DNA of 64,000 nt, taken from Paracentrotus lividus. Its lineage: Eukaryota > Echinodermata > Echinoidea > Camarodonta > Echinidae. The stretch lies in assembly GCA_940671915.1 (NCBI GenBank), contig CALNVZ010003426.1:50545837-50609836 (forward strand), in the 5' to 3' direction. This document shows positions 23,375-34,694 of the stretch, piece after piece (position 1 is the stretch's first letter; every line of letters begins with the position of its first letter). The notes beneath the pieces were generated by a model, which was not told the origin of the DNA, searched no databases, and saw nothing but the letters and a program-made list of their open reading frames with translations. The translations under genes and the position numbers were made by a program.

Positions 23375-23653
23375 TACTTTAGGTGGTTTCCATGAAGTCT
23401 TTTGTTACGTAGGGTACATGCAGTAATATGGGCCACCTGAACTCCTTTGCACAATTTGCATGAAATTAAAAAAATGACACACAGCCTAATCTTTGTTTAT
23501 ATGAATCAATAACTACTGCTCTAACTTTTATTGTGAAGAAAAACATTCATCACCAACCCCCTGTCTGCAATAATCAAATGTTGACGTTATTACCTGCATG
23601 CACAGGTAATATGAGCTGATGTATGTGTTCAATCTATTTTTTAAAACTACAAT

Positions 23654-24759
23654 GAGTGATTTCACGTTCGGTATTGGTGTTGGTGTTAGTGTTAGTAGAG
23701 TTGAATTCAGCTAAATTCGAGCTCAAACACCGAGCTCAGATCAAGATAAGAGTCGATACCGATATTCCAACACGCGCGGATCGATAGCCTAACACCGTCT
23801 GAAGAAAAATGGCGTCGACGCAATTCGTAGCGAAGTACCGGTTTTGTTGTTTAAAACTGTTCGAATATACCTGAAGAAGGCCCTAAAATGTTAGAATCAT
23901 ACCACTAAATCGAAAATTAATCCTTCTTCAAACCTCTCTTTGATACAAATTTACCTCATGGATATTTTTTGACAAAACAGTAAGTTTACACTTCATATCT
24001 CAGGCAGTTTTTTGCAAGCAGCAGGAAATGGAGCGTTACCTAGTTCAATTCAAAGCCAGGCCGGGCCGCGCAGCGCGTAGCCCCCAGACCCTACAATTTC
24101 GTACATCGGTTCAGATTAGCAGTGATTGATCATGTCTTTTGTTCCTAAAATATAGATTGCGAAGACATCCGTGTTGATGATATTTATTCCCTATACGATT
24201 TACTACTGAATATCATATTTTATATTTTCTAATCATTTTTTCCAATGAATTTAGATAAAAATTTGTGGACCCTTGTTAGGCTTGAAGAGTAAGAAGCCAA
24301 TTTGTGAATCCATCTCGTTAACCCCAAAACTAACCAATTTTGTAGGTCTTGAAGTAGCCTCTTTGTTCTAATATATTAATTGATTAATTATTCTGTAAAA
24401 TAAAGCATTGATACTCTGCCACTCGAGCCTCCACTACCCTTATTATTCACCAGACAAACCAAACGTTGGCCATCACCAACACTAACACCGAGTGTGAAAT
24501 GAACTTTTTCTTAATACCTAGGGGCTTAGTGTTAGTCAATGGAAATCTGCACGTGAAATTTAACACCGGCTGCAGAGCTCGGTTCAGCAAACGACATTTG
24601 ACACAAAATGAAACACCAGCAACCGGAAATACGTCAAAATTTAGAGGTCAACACCTAACACCGACTGATTTTATTTCCATTTTACGTTCGGTGTTAGATC
24701 AGACTTCTGCTCCAAAATAAACACTAACACCGATTATAACACCGAACGTGAAATCACTC
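23654..24759. mobile_element. Inverted-repeat element with GAGTGATTTCACGTTCGGT ends
   Basis: GAGTGATTTCACGTTCGGTA at the left and ACCGAACGTGAAATCACTC at the right enclose 1.1 kb containing many AACACCGA words in both orientations. It is absent from unit 2 (the intron is continuous near 62675), although some host sequence was lost at its right edge. No coding capacity. Confidence 0.75.
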
Positions 24760-24763
24760 AATC

Positions 24764-24858
24764 AAAACGGGGGGGGGGGGGGGGGCGCACTATTGTTACT
24801 GCAAAATAGTGCGCCCCCCCCCCCGTTTTCATTGTGTCTAATCAGGCTAGGTACGCCA
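24764..24858. mobile_element. Remnant of the AAAACGGGGGCGCACTATT hairpin element, unit 1
   Basis: The inverted copies of AAAACGG...GGCGCACTATTGT flank a loop of about 10 bases, and TAATCAGGCTAGGTAC follows. The intact counterpart is 62984-63080; here the outer left arm has gone, where the preceding element inserted. Confidence 0.75.
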
Positions 24859-25755
24859 CTGCATATTACCTGCACTAATTATTGCTATGTCAGCAAGCAT
24901 TAAATGTCACATTGCACCCCTTCATTACAACAAATGATTCGTACACGCTATTATGATCAAAATGAAGCTATAAGCTCACTAAATATACAATCACATTCTG
25001 TGCAATATCAAATTTTACATCAGAGTAAAAAATGCCGTAATTTATACCTACCTTGTTTGTTTTCACCAATTTTCTCAGAGAAATTTCGGCATCAGATGCT
25101 CTCACGACCATAGATTTTCGTAAGCAAATCATATGAACAACATATGGCGCTCACACCGGTCACCGGTCACGTCATGCTTCATGTAGACCATATTACCTGC
25201 TAGCCCATGTTACCTGCATGTACCCTATCTGTCCTATCCAGTTGATGTTCAGCACCGTTCTGAACATTTTTGTTTTACATTTTTGCGATAAATTTTCGAC
25301 TCAATAAGCTATGGCCCGGTATTTCATGAGTTTAACCTTTGACGTCTCGCGCATCTTTTAAAACCAAATTTGCGTTAGATCATGCGCATAGTTTTGTACG
25401 CATGCGTCAGATCTAAAATTGCTCAAAAACGTGATTAAATGACAAGATATACTCGAGTGATCACAGAAAGGTATGAAAATTACATCAGATCAACTTGCAT
25501 AATTAACCATATTGGTGTATGCATGAATGAACACAATCGCTTAAGTTCATGAGGGCTATTTATTGTCTTGTCTTGAACTGTATAATTACATGTAATTTGG
25601 TTGATGTTACCCACACCATTGAAGTTAAATGAATCTGCATGTCACTATGTATAAAAGTTCAAGCCCAACAATCCTACATTAAAGTAGAACCCTACAGTAA
25701 ATATTTCGATGTAATTACCACTTTTCCATCTATATGTTCTTTGTTCATATTTCAG
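24859..25755 (+). other. Intron before the hybrid exon
   Basis: It contains the recurrent block (25250-25480) and the HYR-linked module (25515-25755), ending TTTCAG at 25750-25755. Nothing else is recognisable in 24860-25245. Confidence 0.75.
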
Positions 25756-26079
25756 TTGACTCATCTCCACCTACAGTGACTTGTCCAACTCAATTCACCA
25801 AGACTGTTCAGCACCTTGTAATCAACAACATACAACAATGGGGGTTTACAGCTAACTGGACTGCACCAGCTACATGCAACACCCCAGTAGCCTACAATGT
25901 CACAATAACCAATACCAACACAAGTGAAGTGTATGAGAGGTCTCTGAGCCCCATTGAACAAGGGTCATATGAAATTGATCATCTCTATGATGGCAATACA
26001 TACGATTTTAGTGTTATGGCTGTTAACTCGGATGGTGAAACAGGACTGGCGAGTGAACGAGATAACATTGTTGTCCCGG
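25756..26079 (+). CDS. Hybrid exon: start of HYR fused to an FN3 domain
   Basis: This 324-bp phase 1-1 exon encodes 108 residues. The acceptor, upstream intron module and first 18 codons (VDSSPPTVTCPTQFTKTV) are those of an HYR exon. From about base 25810 the sequence is an FN3 domain: GFTANWTAP with the core Trp, AYNVTITN, IDHLYDGNTYDFSVMAVNSDGE with the L..Y/G..Y signature, and VVPG before the GTAAGA donor. The FN3 part lacks only the first few residues of the usual module and is unlike the DPHPVTN-type FN3 exons here. The HYR part has Cys10 without its partner, so the HYR fold cannot form and a free Cys may remain. It is open throughout and spliceable. A chimaeric assembly is an alternative. 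Confidence 0.85.
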
Positions 26080-26240
26080 GTAAGACATACAGTTGACTTC
26101 TAGCTTTAGTAGGGAAATGCCAGGAAGGATTCAAAGAGCCTTGCTAGGTACCCTCATTCAGAGATTGCAGTCCCACGTGCATGCCTCACAAATTTCAAGG
26201 CATATATTTACGTCCACACTTTTAGTTTGTATTGTGCTTA
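26080..26240 (+). other. Start of the 10.5-kb intron after the hybrid exon
   Basis: The donor-side intron does not match the sequence downstream of any HYR exon here, which agrees with the FN3 origin of the exon's 3' part. No other feature seen. Confidence 0.6.
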
Positions 26241-26508
26241 AAGGGTTGGTAACATACAATTACATATGAAATATAAACATATATCTAGATTAAAAATACG
26301 GCTGGTAGCCCATTTCAGCTGCAACTAATAATGTTGCTGCTGGTCTTCCACGGGGCCAGTTAATTAAACTACATAAATTTACATAACAAAACAATATAAC
26401 ATCCTGAAATGTAACAATATGATGAACTAAAAAAAAAATACTTAAGAGAAAAAAAATATATATCTAAAATTACATACACAACATATAAAGGTACAACAAA
26501 AGTGGAAA

Positions 26509-26781
26509 TTATAGTGTGCTTAGTTTAGACTTAAAGGTGGTAAAAGAAGGTAGTTGACGCAATTCAGAGGGTAGATTATTATACTCGGATGAAGCTCTGT
26601 ACACGAGAGTTTTTTTACAGTAATTAGTATTTGGCTTAGGTAATGAAAGGCTATTTTGATTACGGAGAGAATATGGCGTGTATTTAAAATGAAATATTTC
26701 TTTCAAATATTCGGGGGTCATATTGTTTAATATTTTGTATGTTAATAATAAAAGATGGATTTTACGTCTTTGAGGTAACAT
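26509..26781 (-). pseudogene. LINE-2 C-terminal segment
   Basis: The 90-residue frame includes LLLLTYKILNNMTPEYL, SLSLPKPNTNYCKKTLVYR and LPSELRQLPSFTTFKSKL, the conserved tail after the reverse transcriptase of CR1/L2-type LINEs. Upstream in the same frame, text such as KIQNWSCRIIL continues back to about 26875, where it is separated from the polymerase frame. Confidence 0.85.
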
Positions 26782-26880
26782 TTGCCATCCAAGACAGAAA
26801 TGAATTTGACTGATAGAAGTATGACAATATGGGTTGATTTTGAGTATTATTCTGCATGACCAATTTTGGATTTTTTAAAG

Positions 26881-27783
26881 TTATGTCAAACAATTTTTGC
26901 TGGCAGATTGCCAAATTACATCTCCGTAATCAAAATGAGGTAATATAATTGAATTATAGATTAACTTCGATTCGGACATATTTACATATTTTCTTAGTCT
27001 ACACAAATAGCTCACCATTTTACTAATCTTTTTAGGCATGTGGTCAATTTGAACATCCCATTTTAATTTATCATCCACATGTATACCGAGATATCTAAAA
27101 CTTTTTACTTGAGACAATTGCTGTTCCTTAATTTTGATACACAAAAGTGATTCTTTCTTAAGCATGTTTTGTGATCCTGCTAACATACAAACAGTTTTGT
27201 CATAGTTTATCTTTAAGTTGTTGGTGTTCATCCATAATTCAAGACTTTTGAGTTCTTTATTCAAGACATCTTCCACCACCTTGGGATTCTTATGTGAATA
27301 GTAAATGACCATGTCATCTGCATAAAGATGGACTTTAAATTTATTAAAAACATAAGTCATGTCATCAACAAAAATTATGAACAACAAGGGCCCAAGTAAT
27401 GACCCTTGTGGTACACCTTTCATAATCATCATTTCATCAGAAAGCACATTATTGATGGAAGTTCTTATTTTTCTGTTTGACAAGTAATTTTTGAACCACT
27501 GTAATTCTACACCAGACACACCCATGGCTTCAAGTTTAGAAATCAAATTAAGATGGTCAACCATGTCGAAAGCTTTTTGTAAGTCTACAAAAAGCGATCC
27601 AATGTAATTCCCTTTATCAATAGAATGGAGCCAGTCATCAGTGACTGTGGCTAATGCTGTTACGGTTGAGTGCTTTGGTCTAAAGCCCGATTGATTTACG
27701 CTAAGCAATGAATGTGACTTTAAGAAGTCAAGTAAATGTCGTTGAACTACTCTTTCCATTACTTTTGAGGCACAGGGCAACAA
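26881..27783 (-). pseudogene. LINE-2 reverse transcriptase
   Basis: This 300-residue frame holds the polymerase core of a non-LTR retrotransposon, which copies its own RNA into a nicked target. Motifs in order are NQSGFRPKHST, LFVDLQKAFDMVDH (motif A, catalytic Asp), GVPQGSLLGPLLFIIFVDDM (motif B region), YADDMVIYY (motif C, catalytic Asp pair) and FRYLGIHVDDKLKWD. Text before the first Met (RPISLLPCASK) shows that translation did not start there; the frame is part of a longer ORF2. It ends at a stop inside the conserved region, so it is broken. Confidence 0.92.
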
Positions 27784-27807
27784 TGAGATTGGCCTATAAT
27801 TATTGTA

Positions 27808-27966
27808 TTTTCGGGATAACGAACCTCATTCTATTTTTCGGAATAACGAACCTTCAGAGTAACAAACATCACCCCCCCCCCCGGCGGACTATTGAACCCG
27901 CGGACTATCGGACCAGCGGACTATCGGACCCGCGGACTATCGGACCCGCGGACTATCGGGCTGTAG
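27808..27966 (+). mobile_element. TU-B end fragment inside LINE-2
   Basis: It has two units of TCGGAATAACGAACCT type, then AACAAACATCA, a C-run, five GCGGACTATCGGACC units and the terminus GGGCTGTAGCC. The order is that of the right arm of TU-B (51400-51725). LINE linker sequence is missing between its two sides, so the insertion was followed by deletion. Confidence 0.8.
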
Positions 27967-29302
27967 CCTTCATTTCTTCTGATAATTTATCACATATATA
28001 TTTACGTTTGGATTTTCTTATCGTAGATGTAACTTTATTTTTCATACATTTATAAATTTTCCATAGGTCATCGTTATTTCTCTTTTTAGCTTTAATCTTT
28101 GCTTTGTCCCTCTTTTTTATTAAAGTTAAGATTTCACTATTCATCCACGGAGAGGTTCTTTTCCTTACTCGTCTCGTCTTAAGTGGCATATGTTTGTTTA
28201 CTACTTCTAACAGCAATTTTTCCCATTCAACAACTGCATCATTTATATCATTAAATTCTTTAATTTTCTCCCACTTTTGATGACGTAGATCAGAACTGAA
28301 AGTTTCAAAGTCAACATCTCTCGATTTTCTGAACGATACAAAAGTTTCACTTGGAAAAACGTGTTTACATTTCCACACCAAATAACTGGCATAGTGGTCC
28401 CTCATACCATTTGATTTGACCTTTTCAGGACAAGCAGTAAACATGTGATCAACCAATGTGCAAGATTTGTCAGTTACTCTCGTGTACAATTTATCATTTA
28501 TCTGTTTTAGGCAATATACATCATTTATTTGACTGTAAACTTTAGTATAACCTTCAAACGGTTTTTTCATAATATCACAATTAATGTCGCCCATGATAAT
28601 GAGCTTCCCATTAAGACTACTCACAAACACCAAGAGGTCCTCATAGAGATTTACAAGCTCTATTTTTGAATTTGGTGGTCTGTACCAGTTTAAAAATATT
28701 ACTAGGTTTGTATTCTTTAAACAAAATTTTATGCATGAAACTTCCAGATGTTCAAGAGGACAATGATTAACTAGATTAAAATGTATAGACTCGTGAACAT
28801 AAATAGCCACTCCTCTTAAATTTCTATCCCTATCTTTACGAAGTAATGTATAGTGGGGAATATAAATTTCACTGTCCAAAACAGAGCTGCCTAATCTGGT
28901 CTCATTTAATCCAAGAACTTGAATGTCATTTTCAAAAAGAATTTGTTTCATTTCTTCATAATACTTCAAAAGACTCACAATATTAAGGTGTACAAATTTA
29001 ATTCCCTTTTCAGAGAGTTGATCATATTTTAAAGATGCGTTTTTCTCATGACATATGGAATAATTATCTCGAGAACCGTCAACATCAGACTCTGAATTAG
29101 TCTCAATGTAATTTGGGAAGTGTCTAAGTAGACATCTGGAACACTCCCAATTTACAAAATGCTCATTCGGGTCATTATAACGAACTACTGAGATTCTAGA
29201 ACAAGATATGTGAACCCACTTTTGACAAGTAGTACAAAGAAGTGATTTTCGATTTGTTTTCACACATTTACTACAGATAACACACGGAAATTGTTGTACC
29301 AT
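27953..29302 (-). pseudogene. LINE-2 ORF2 N-terminal part: PHD-like finger and endonuclease
   Basis: The 449-residue frame starts with a Cys/His-rich finger (CVICSKC, LLCTTCQKWVHISC, WECSRC; residues 8-57). It continues into an APE-type endonuclease that nicks target DNA: FVHLNIVSLLKYYEEM, VLGLNETRLG, IIMGDINCDI (GD.N motif) and a DHY stretch that fits the C-terminal SDH-type motif in altered form. The last part, RTSPWMNSEILTLIKKRDKA, leads toward the polymerase. The final four codons come from the TU-B fragment. The Met at 29302 is a plausible true start because the finger lies directly after it. Confidence 0.88.
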
Positions 29303-29351
29303 TTATAAAAAGAGGTTACAAAGTACACAAGAAAAAGAAGGAAAATATATA

Positions 29352-32300
29352 CAGTTGTCCGCAAAATTGTTCATACCCCTGTCGTTTTTTAAGTTTTTTG
29401 AGTCGTGCTCCTAACTGAATGCGTTTCGTCAAACTTTCTGTTGAGAGGTATGTTACTAACAATTGAACAATTGAAGAGTGTAGTGGAAGAAGTACTTAAG
29501 TCACATAATACTAGTTCTGAGATATAAGCATTTGAATATTTCAAATTACTCCTCACATCACATTTTTTGAAATTTCAGATTCAAACTTCGTGGAGTTGAT
29601 TTTTATCACAAAAGAATAACATATGCCAAATTTGAGTAATTTCGTGCTTATCGATTTCCGATAATCAATAAACCATATCGTGGACTTAAGAACTTCTTCC
29701 ACTACAATCGTGGACTTAGGTACTTCTTCCACTACAATTGTGGACTTAAGTACATCTTCCACTACAATCATGGACTTAGGTACTTCTTCCACTACAAAAC
29801 CTCATAATGGGGGTTTCTTGTTTAAGGCAATTCGTATTGATTTCTTTAAAAATTGAGGCTTTATTATATTTTGATATGGTGTCTTCGTAATATTTACGTT
29901 TTAAAATCTTACTGAGGGGGTGGGGGTGTCATTATGCTATTTTTACCCATTTTGGAGCTATTTTTTCTCAAAATGTTGTTTTCTCAAAGGGTGAAGCCTG
30001 CTTCCCCAGATTTCACCTGTCTGAATTAAGAGGGTAGAATATGATCCATTGAACTTACGACCAATATTGCATATTTCCCCCATATTATTGATTGGGATTA
30101 GTCATATGGGGGTGACAATATTATTGTTTAATGTTTTAGGGCACTTTTTTACTATTTGGGGATTTTAAGGAGGCCAGCCCCTGTAAACTAGCCTGTGACT
30201 ATTGTTTTACATAAATTGAAAAAATATGAAATTAAGCTGGCAGCGGCACGTAGTAATTTTTCACATATACCTGACCCGATGGTTATATTATACTTCATGT
30301 TGAGGCACTTTTTTTTTTTTTTTTATTTTGGTGTTTTATGGCAGGCCCGTCTACCCTGGTTTCTCACCTGCCTGTCTGACACGATGCGATAAAACTCATC
30401 TAAATAATACTTAACATGTACATATACTGCCTATGGAGTGGCAAAATTAGGACCTACTTTACCCGATTGGGGGGCTTTTTTTTTTCTTTTCTGATGTGAA
30501 GAGCGGGGGGGGGCATTTCCACTTTACAAAAATGATATTGACTTTTAAACATATTTGATATTTCACTTGAGACGCCACATTGCAGTGTGAACCTTTTGTG
30601 TGTGCATCTTTGACATCCCAGTATTTTTTTTTTTTTGTATTTTTGTATTTTTATTTATTTATTTATTTATTTATTTTTTTTTTTGGGGGGGGGGGGGTTC
30701 GGCGCTGTGCTTACTCTCTTGCAAGTCCCAATATGCATTCACTATATGAAAACTACCACTTCCCTATGTGAAAACCAGCTATGCAGTTTTGAACTACCCC
30801 CAAAAACAAATAATTTTGTTTTGACCCCCACGCACGCACACACCCACACACACACAAACACGTACATATTAACATCAGGCAAATCTTAGAACACATTTTG
30901 GGGTCTGCCACAACCAAAAAAAAAAAAGGAGGGCTGCCCTAGCTATTCCTCTTCCTATAGTGAAAACTTAGACTCACAGCTTGGTGGACTTAGGTACTTT
31001 TTCCACTACAATCATGGACTTAAGTACTTCTTCCACTACAATCATGGACTTAAGTACTTCTTCCACTACAAAACGTCAATTTTAAAAAATGGGGTTTGTT
31101 GGTTGGGGCACTCTGCAATCATTGTTTCGCAAAACTGACACTTGCACATGATTCTTGATGGTATGTGAATATCATTTATGCAAAATACTCATTTTTGAAA
31201 AAATGTGACTTAAGTACTTCTTCCACTACACTCTTCAATTAGGAAAATTTGAAATTTTGAGAAATTTGGTATTCTAGGGGTATTTTGAAGACAGACTTAC
31301 TAAAAACGCCATGTTCATAATTATTCATACCCTATAGGGGTGCCAAATCTAATTTCTTATCTAATCATCTCGATTATAATTATCTATTTAAATTTCCACC
31401 AAAAACAGTTCTTGCGAATGTCTAGAACCATCATTCATGTCTCCGGTGAGTTTTGATCAATGTGTCCTCTGGAGAACGTCCAGGCTGTGCAAGGTTGCAT
31501 GGTCTTTGGGCCATTTTGTGAGTCTTCAACTTACCAGACATATTTCTCAAGGGATTCTTGTCAGGTCGTCGAATTTTCCTCTCAAGATCATTCATTGTGA
31601 TTGTCCTTGAACTACTTCTTGACTAACATGGCCGCATGCTTCTGAACTTCGTCCTGTTGATAAGTCCAATGCTGTCCCAGGTAACATTAACAAGCATACT
31701 TCTGCAAAATTTCATCCAGGATCTTAATAAAAATGTCCTCACCGGGATGCCTCCTATTCTGAATAGATTCCCAAGGCTACCCACACTGATAATCCCCAAT
31801 GGCAGTTCTATGTGAATGACATGTGCTAAAATCAGGACACTGTTCTTTAGATTGAAGGATTCATATTTTGTGGGCCAAATTGAAGGAAGTCCTTGTCACT
31901 CATAAATTCTAATTTTCTCTCTTCAACTTATATAATTACGGGCAATAAGTTAAAGTTCTGGTTTAAAGGAGGTCAGGAACTGTCCAGAGGCCTCCTGGTG
32001 GGTTTGACTGCAAAACTGGAGTCTGTATTGGGAAGTGTCTGTATAGATATCCTCTATGCAGCATTTGCTACTTGGCACCTTCGTCTTTGGCTGTTTAGTG
32101 GTATCCATTCCGACTTTGGTTGTGATCTGTGTGTTATTGTAGGCCTCTCAGTATACTCATTTGGCAATCAAGGAGACATCTTGCACTTTTAGTCGTGCTC
32201 ACGGAAGCTTTTCCCCAAATGTCTTATAGGCCTACCTGGTGCTCTTGAAAGAAGTTAAATCAAGGACTAAAAAGTGTGAGTAGAGCGGTTATTCTATTTC

Positions 32301-32784
32301 AATAACATTCATATGAATGTTCCTAAGTGAAAAATTCAAAGTCCTGGCAAGAAACCAATAATAAAGGGGTTTGAAAGCTGAAGACTAACAGGATGGCTCA
32401 AAGACCATGCAACCTGATTCAGCCTGGAGGTTTTTCAGAGGACACATGGGCCAGACCCCACAGAAGCCATGAAGAAAGACAATAGACTTTTGCAAAAAAA
32501 GTATTTCAGATGGTTATTTGAAGAAAATAATATTTATTTGTCGTTATTTGATAAGAAATTGGACTGGGTAACGGTATGAATAATTATGAACATGGTGTTT
32601 TTAGTAAATCTGTCAATAAAATACCCCTGGAATACCAAATTGATCCAAATATTAAATTTTCCTAATAGTCCAGATGTTGGTAACATACTGATCTCCAAAA
32701 AGTTTGACTAAACTCATTAATTTAAAAGCAAAATTAAAACAACTTTAAAAATGTCAGGGGTATGAACAATTTTGCGAACAACTG
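29352..32784. mobile_element. Tc1/mariner-like foldback element
   Basis: Ends CAGTTGTCCGCAAAATTGTT and, inverted, CAGTTGTTCGCAAAATTGTT are flanked by TA at 29350-29351 and 32785-32786. The arms are long: 29352-29472 plus 31237-31570 pair with 32370-32784. The left arm is interrupted by the element at 29473. No intact transposase frame is visible; the centre (31570-32370) shows none. Confidence 0.82.
29473..31236. mobile_element. Inverted-repeat element with GAAGAGTGTAGTGGAAGAAG ends
   Basis: Ends GAAGAGTGTAGTGGAAG...CTTAAGTCACAT are mirrored at 31203-31236, with AATT on both sides. The uninterrupted arm of the host element (about 32660) gives an empty site. Inside, the end-derived word GTACTTCTTCCACTACA recurs as about 30-bp tandem units: four at 29680-29800 and three at 30980-31072. 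Other contents are poly-T and TTTA tracts and short CA repeats near 30830. Confidence 0.8.
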
Positions 32785-32786
32785 TA

Positions 32787-33245
32787 TATGCCTATACTCA
32801 ACAAAAAAAAAAAAAACTTATGCATATATCATACAGAACGTCAGTACTGAAGAAGCTTGAATTAAAGCAATCTCGACAAACAGATGTGTAGTAAATACAG
32901 CGTTGTTGACATTTTGTTATTTGTTTACTCATCTTGAAGGTTTTAAAAGGACATTGTCATTCATGGCATTGTGTATACAATTTGATTCACTTGCAAGATT
33001 ACTACACATGACTTCACCAGAAAAAAACATGATTTGTAAACACATTTATTCAGTAAACAGAGGAGTTTATGTTCTTTTCAAATAAACAACAAAAAAAACA
33101 AACAAACAAACAAACACACCTTCAACCAAGAAGGGGGTAATTTAGACAAAATAAGATCATTAAAAAAGAAGCGGTCGCTTTGTGGAGATTAGCGACAAAT
33201 TATTTGTCCATAGAGAATATTGGAAGTCCTGAAAAAGCATTGGAG
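32787..33245. other. Intron stretch with no recognised gene
   Basis: A-rich and CAAA-repeat sequence (33085-33118) lies between the Tc1-like element and the LINE ORF1 relic. I see no feature here. Confidence 0.5.
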
Positions 33246-33973
33246 TTATTCTGTAGACTGGATTTTGACAATGTACGCCTTCTTTGTCAAAGTATGACGT
33301 TGACCATCGTTCGTTAACACTCGTATGCGGCCATCTTGAGTCCAAACACTTTTGTATTCATTTTGTATTTTGTTTTGATTTCCTTGAGGAGTTCAGCTCT
33401 TTTTCTCGTTAAACTTTCCTGGATGTATCTGGGATCTCCTGGTTGATCTCTTAACAGCTTCCGGGCTTGGTATATGCGATTCCTGACGTCGTAGTTGGTG
33501 AAGCGTATAATTATCCCACGTGACTTATCCCTTTTCGCGCCAAGACGATGCGTCCGATCGATGTCGCCATCTTGTAAACTTATGCCAAGCTTTTTCTCAC
33601 AGACCTCTTTGACAATTGCATTCGTGTTTTCACTTTCACTTTCATCCAGACCATGAAAAATAAGGCAATTACGCCTAGAATATTGTTCTGCGTCATCTTG
33701 TAAATCTCTCATGCCCTCGATCTCTTTTTCCATTCTTTCAATCTTCTCATCTCTTTTTGCTAATTCAAAGTCAAAAGATTCCTTCAAATTTTCCCCAACT
33801 TTCTGTGTGATTATGGTGGTGATTTCCTCGATGAGAAAAGTTTTAATTTTACTTACGAGCATGTCAATGAGTGAACTAGTCTTCAAGGCTTTCTTTACTT
33901 CTTCGTGAACGTTCGTGGTCATATCTCTCGCATGATCGTCGGCGTTCACGTTGCGTTTTGACCCTTTCGTCAT
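33246..33973 (-). pseudogene. LINE ORF1-like RNA-binding protein, one frameshift
   Basis: The frame from Met at 33973 codes for a Lys/Glu-rich coiled-coil region (residues about 20-95, with ELAKRDEKIERMEKEIEGM). An RRM-like core follows: RRNCLIFHGLDES, VCEKKLGISL, DIDRTHRLG and GIIIRFTNYDVRNRIYQARK. Then comes a C-terminal domain with RKRAELLKEIKTKY. This order is that of LINE ORF1 proteins, which trimerise and coat element RNA. The frame stops at 33314, but the expected tail VWTQDGRIRVLTNDGQ continues one frame over to a stop at 33246, so one frameshift is present near 33345. No ORF2 follows. A domesticated gene is possible but has no support. Confidence 0.82.
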
Positions 33974-34197
33974 GGTGTAGTTTTTTTACAGTGAATCACA
34001 AAATCTGGTCACAAAATGATTATCTCTCAAAGAGATCATAAATCCTGTCGTAATATTGTGCACGAAAACCATGTAATCTCAAAAAAGATAAATTCGCTGA
34101 AGAGTAGACTGATTTTACTGCCGTATTTCTACACAAAATCTTGGTAACGAGTCGGAGCTAAAATCTCACACGTCTGTCCATGACCATGCTCAAAGTC
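33974..34197. other. Possible 5' leader of the LINE ORF1 relic
   Basis: AT-rich sequence upstream of the ORF1-like frame, with no distinct motif. It may be the LINE 5' UTR. Confidence 0.35.
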
Positions 34198-34694
34198 GTG
34201 GGAAGTTCACCGTGGAATTTTATTGGTTTTAAAAAAGGCAGACAAATAATAAAAAAAATATGAGTGCAAGTTTGAAGAAAGTCGACCAAAAAATAGCGAA
34301 GTTATGAATATTTAAAGTTTAGATTCTGTGACGTCACGTGCGAGCAGCTCTCCCATGTGTTGTGTGTGTAAATTACATAAATTTGTCGTTTTTCATGGTT
34401 CTTGATAAAGGAATGGGTCAAATTGATAGAGGCATGTATGTGAACATAATGTTTGATGATATATCGACCGCACAGGTGACATAATTAATTTTCTTCTGAA
34501 AAAAATGTCACTTTATGGAATTTACACTACATAACACATAGGAGAACTGCTCGCACGTGACGTCACAGAATCAAAACTTTGAATATTCATAACTTCATTA
34601 TTTTTTGGTCGATTTTCTCCAAACCTTCACTCATATTTTTCGTTTATTTTTCTAGATTTTTAGAAACCAATTTAAACCCAGGGTGAACTTCCCC
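34198..34694. mobile_element. Foldback MITE with GGGAAGTTCACC ends
   Basis: GGGAAGTTCACC at the left and GGTGAACTTCCCC at the right are the ends of long arms. Both contain GTGACGTCAC next to GCGAGCAG, at about 34330 and 34560. The arms reach within about 150 bp of each other. No coding capacity. Confidence 0.82.

Larger units (their letters stand above)
26241..29310 (-). mobile_element. CR1/L2-type LINE (LINE-2 of this window), internally deleted
   Basis: Read leftward from about 29310: a short 5' leader, a PHD-like zinc finger plus APE-type endonuclease (27953-29302), a TU-B fragment in place of the linker (27808-27966), reverse transcriptase (26881-27783), the C-terminal part (26509-26781) and a 3' UTR to about 26241 containing ATGGGCTACCAGCC. 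The 3' UTR resembles 54905-54985. Two breaks are evident: the linker replacement and a stop or frameshift near 26880. It is far better preserved than LINE-1, so younger, but cannot be active. Confidence 0.9.
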
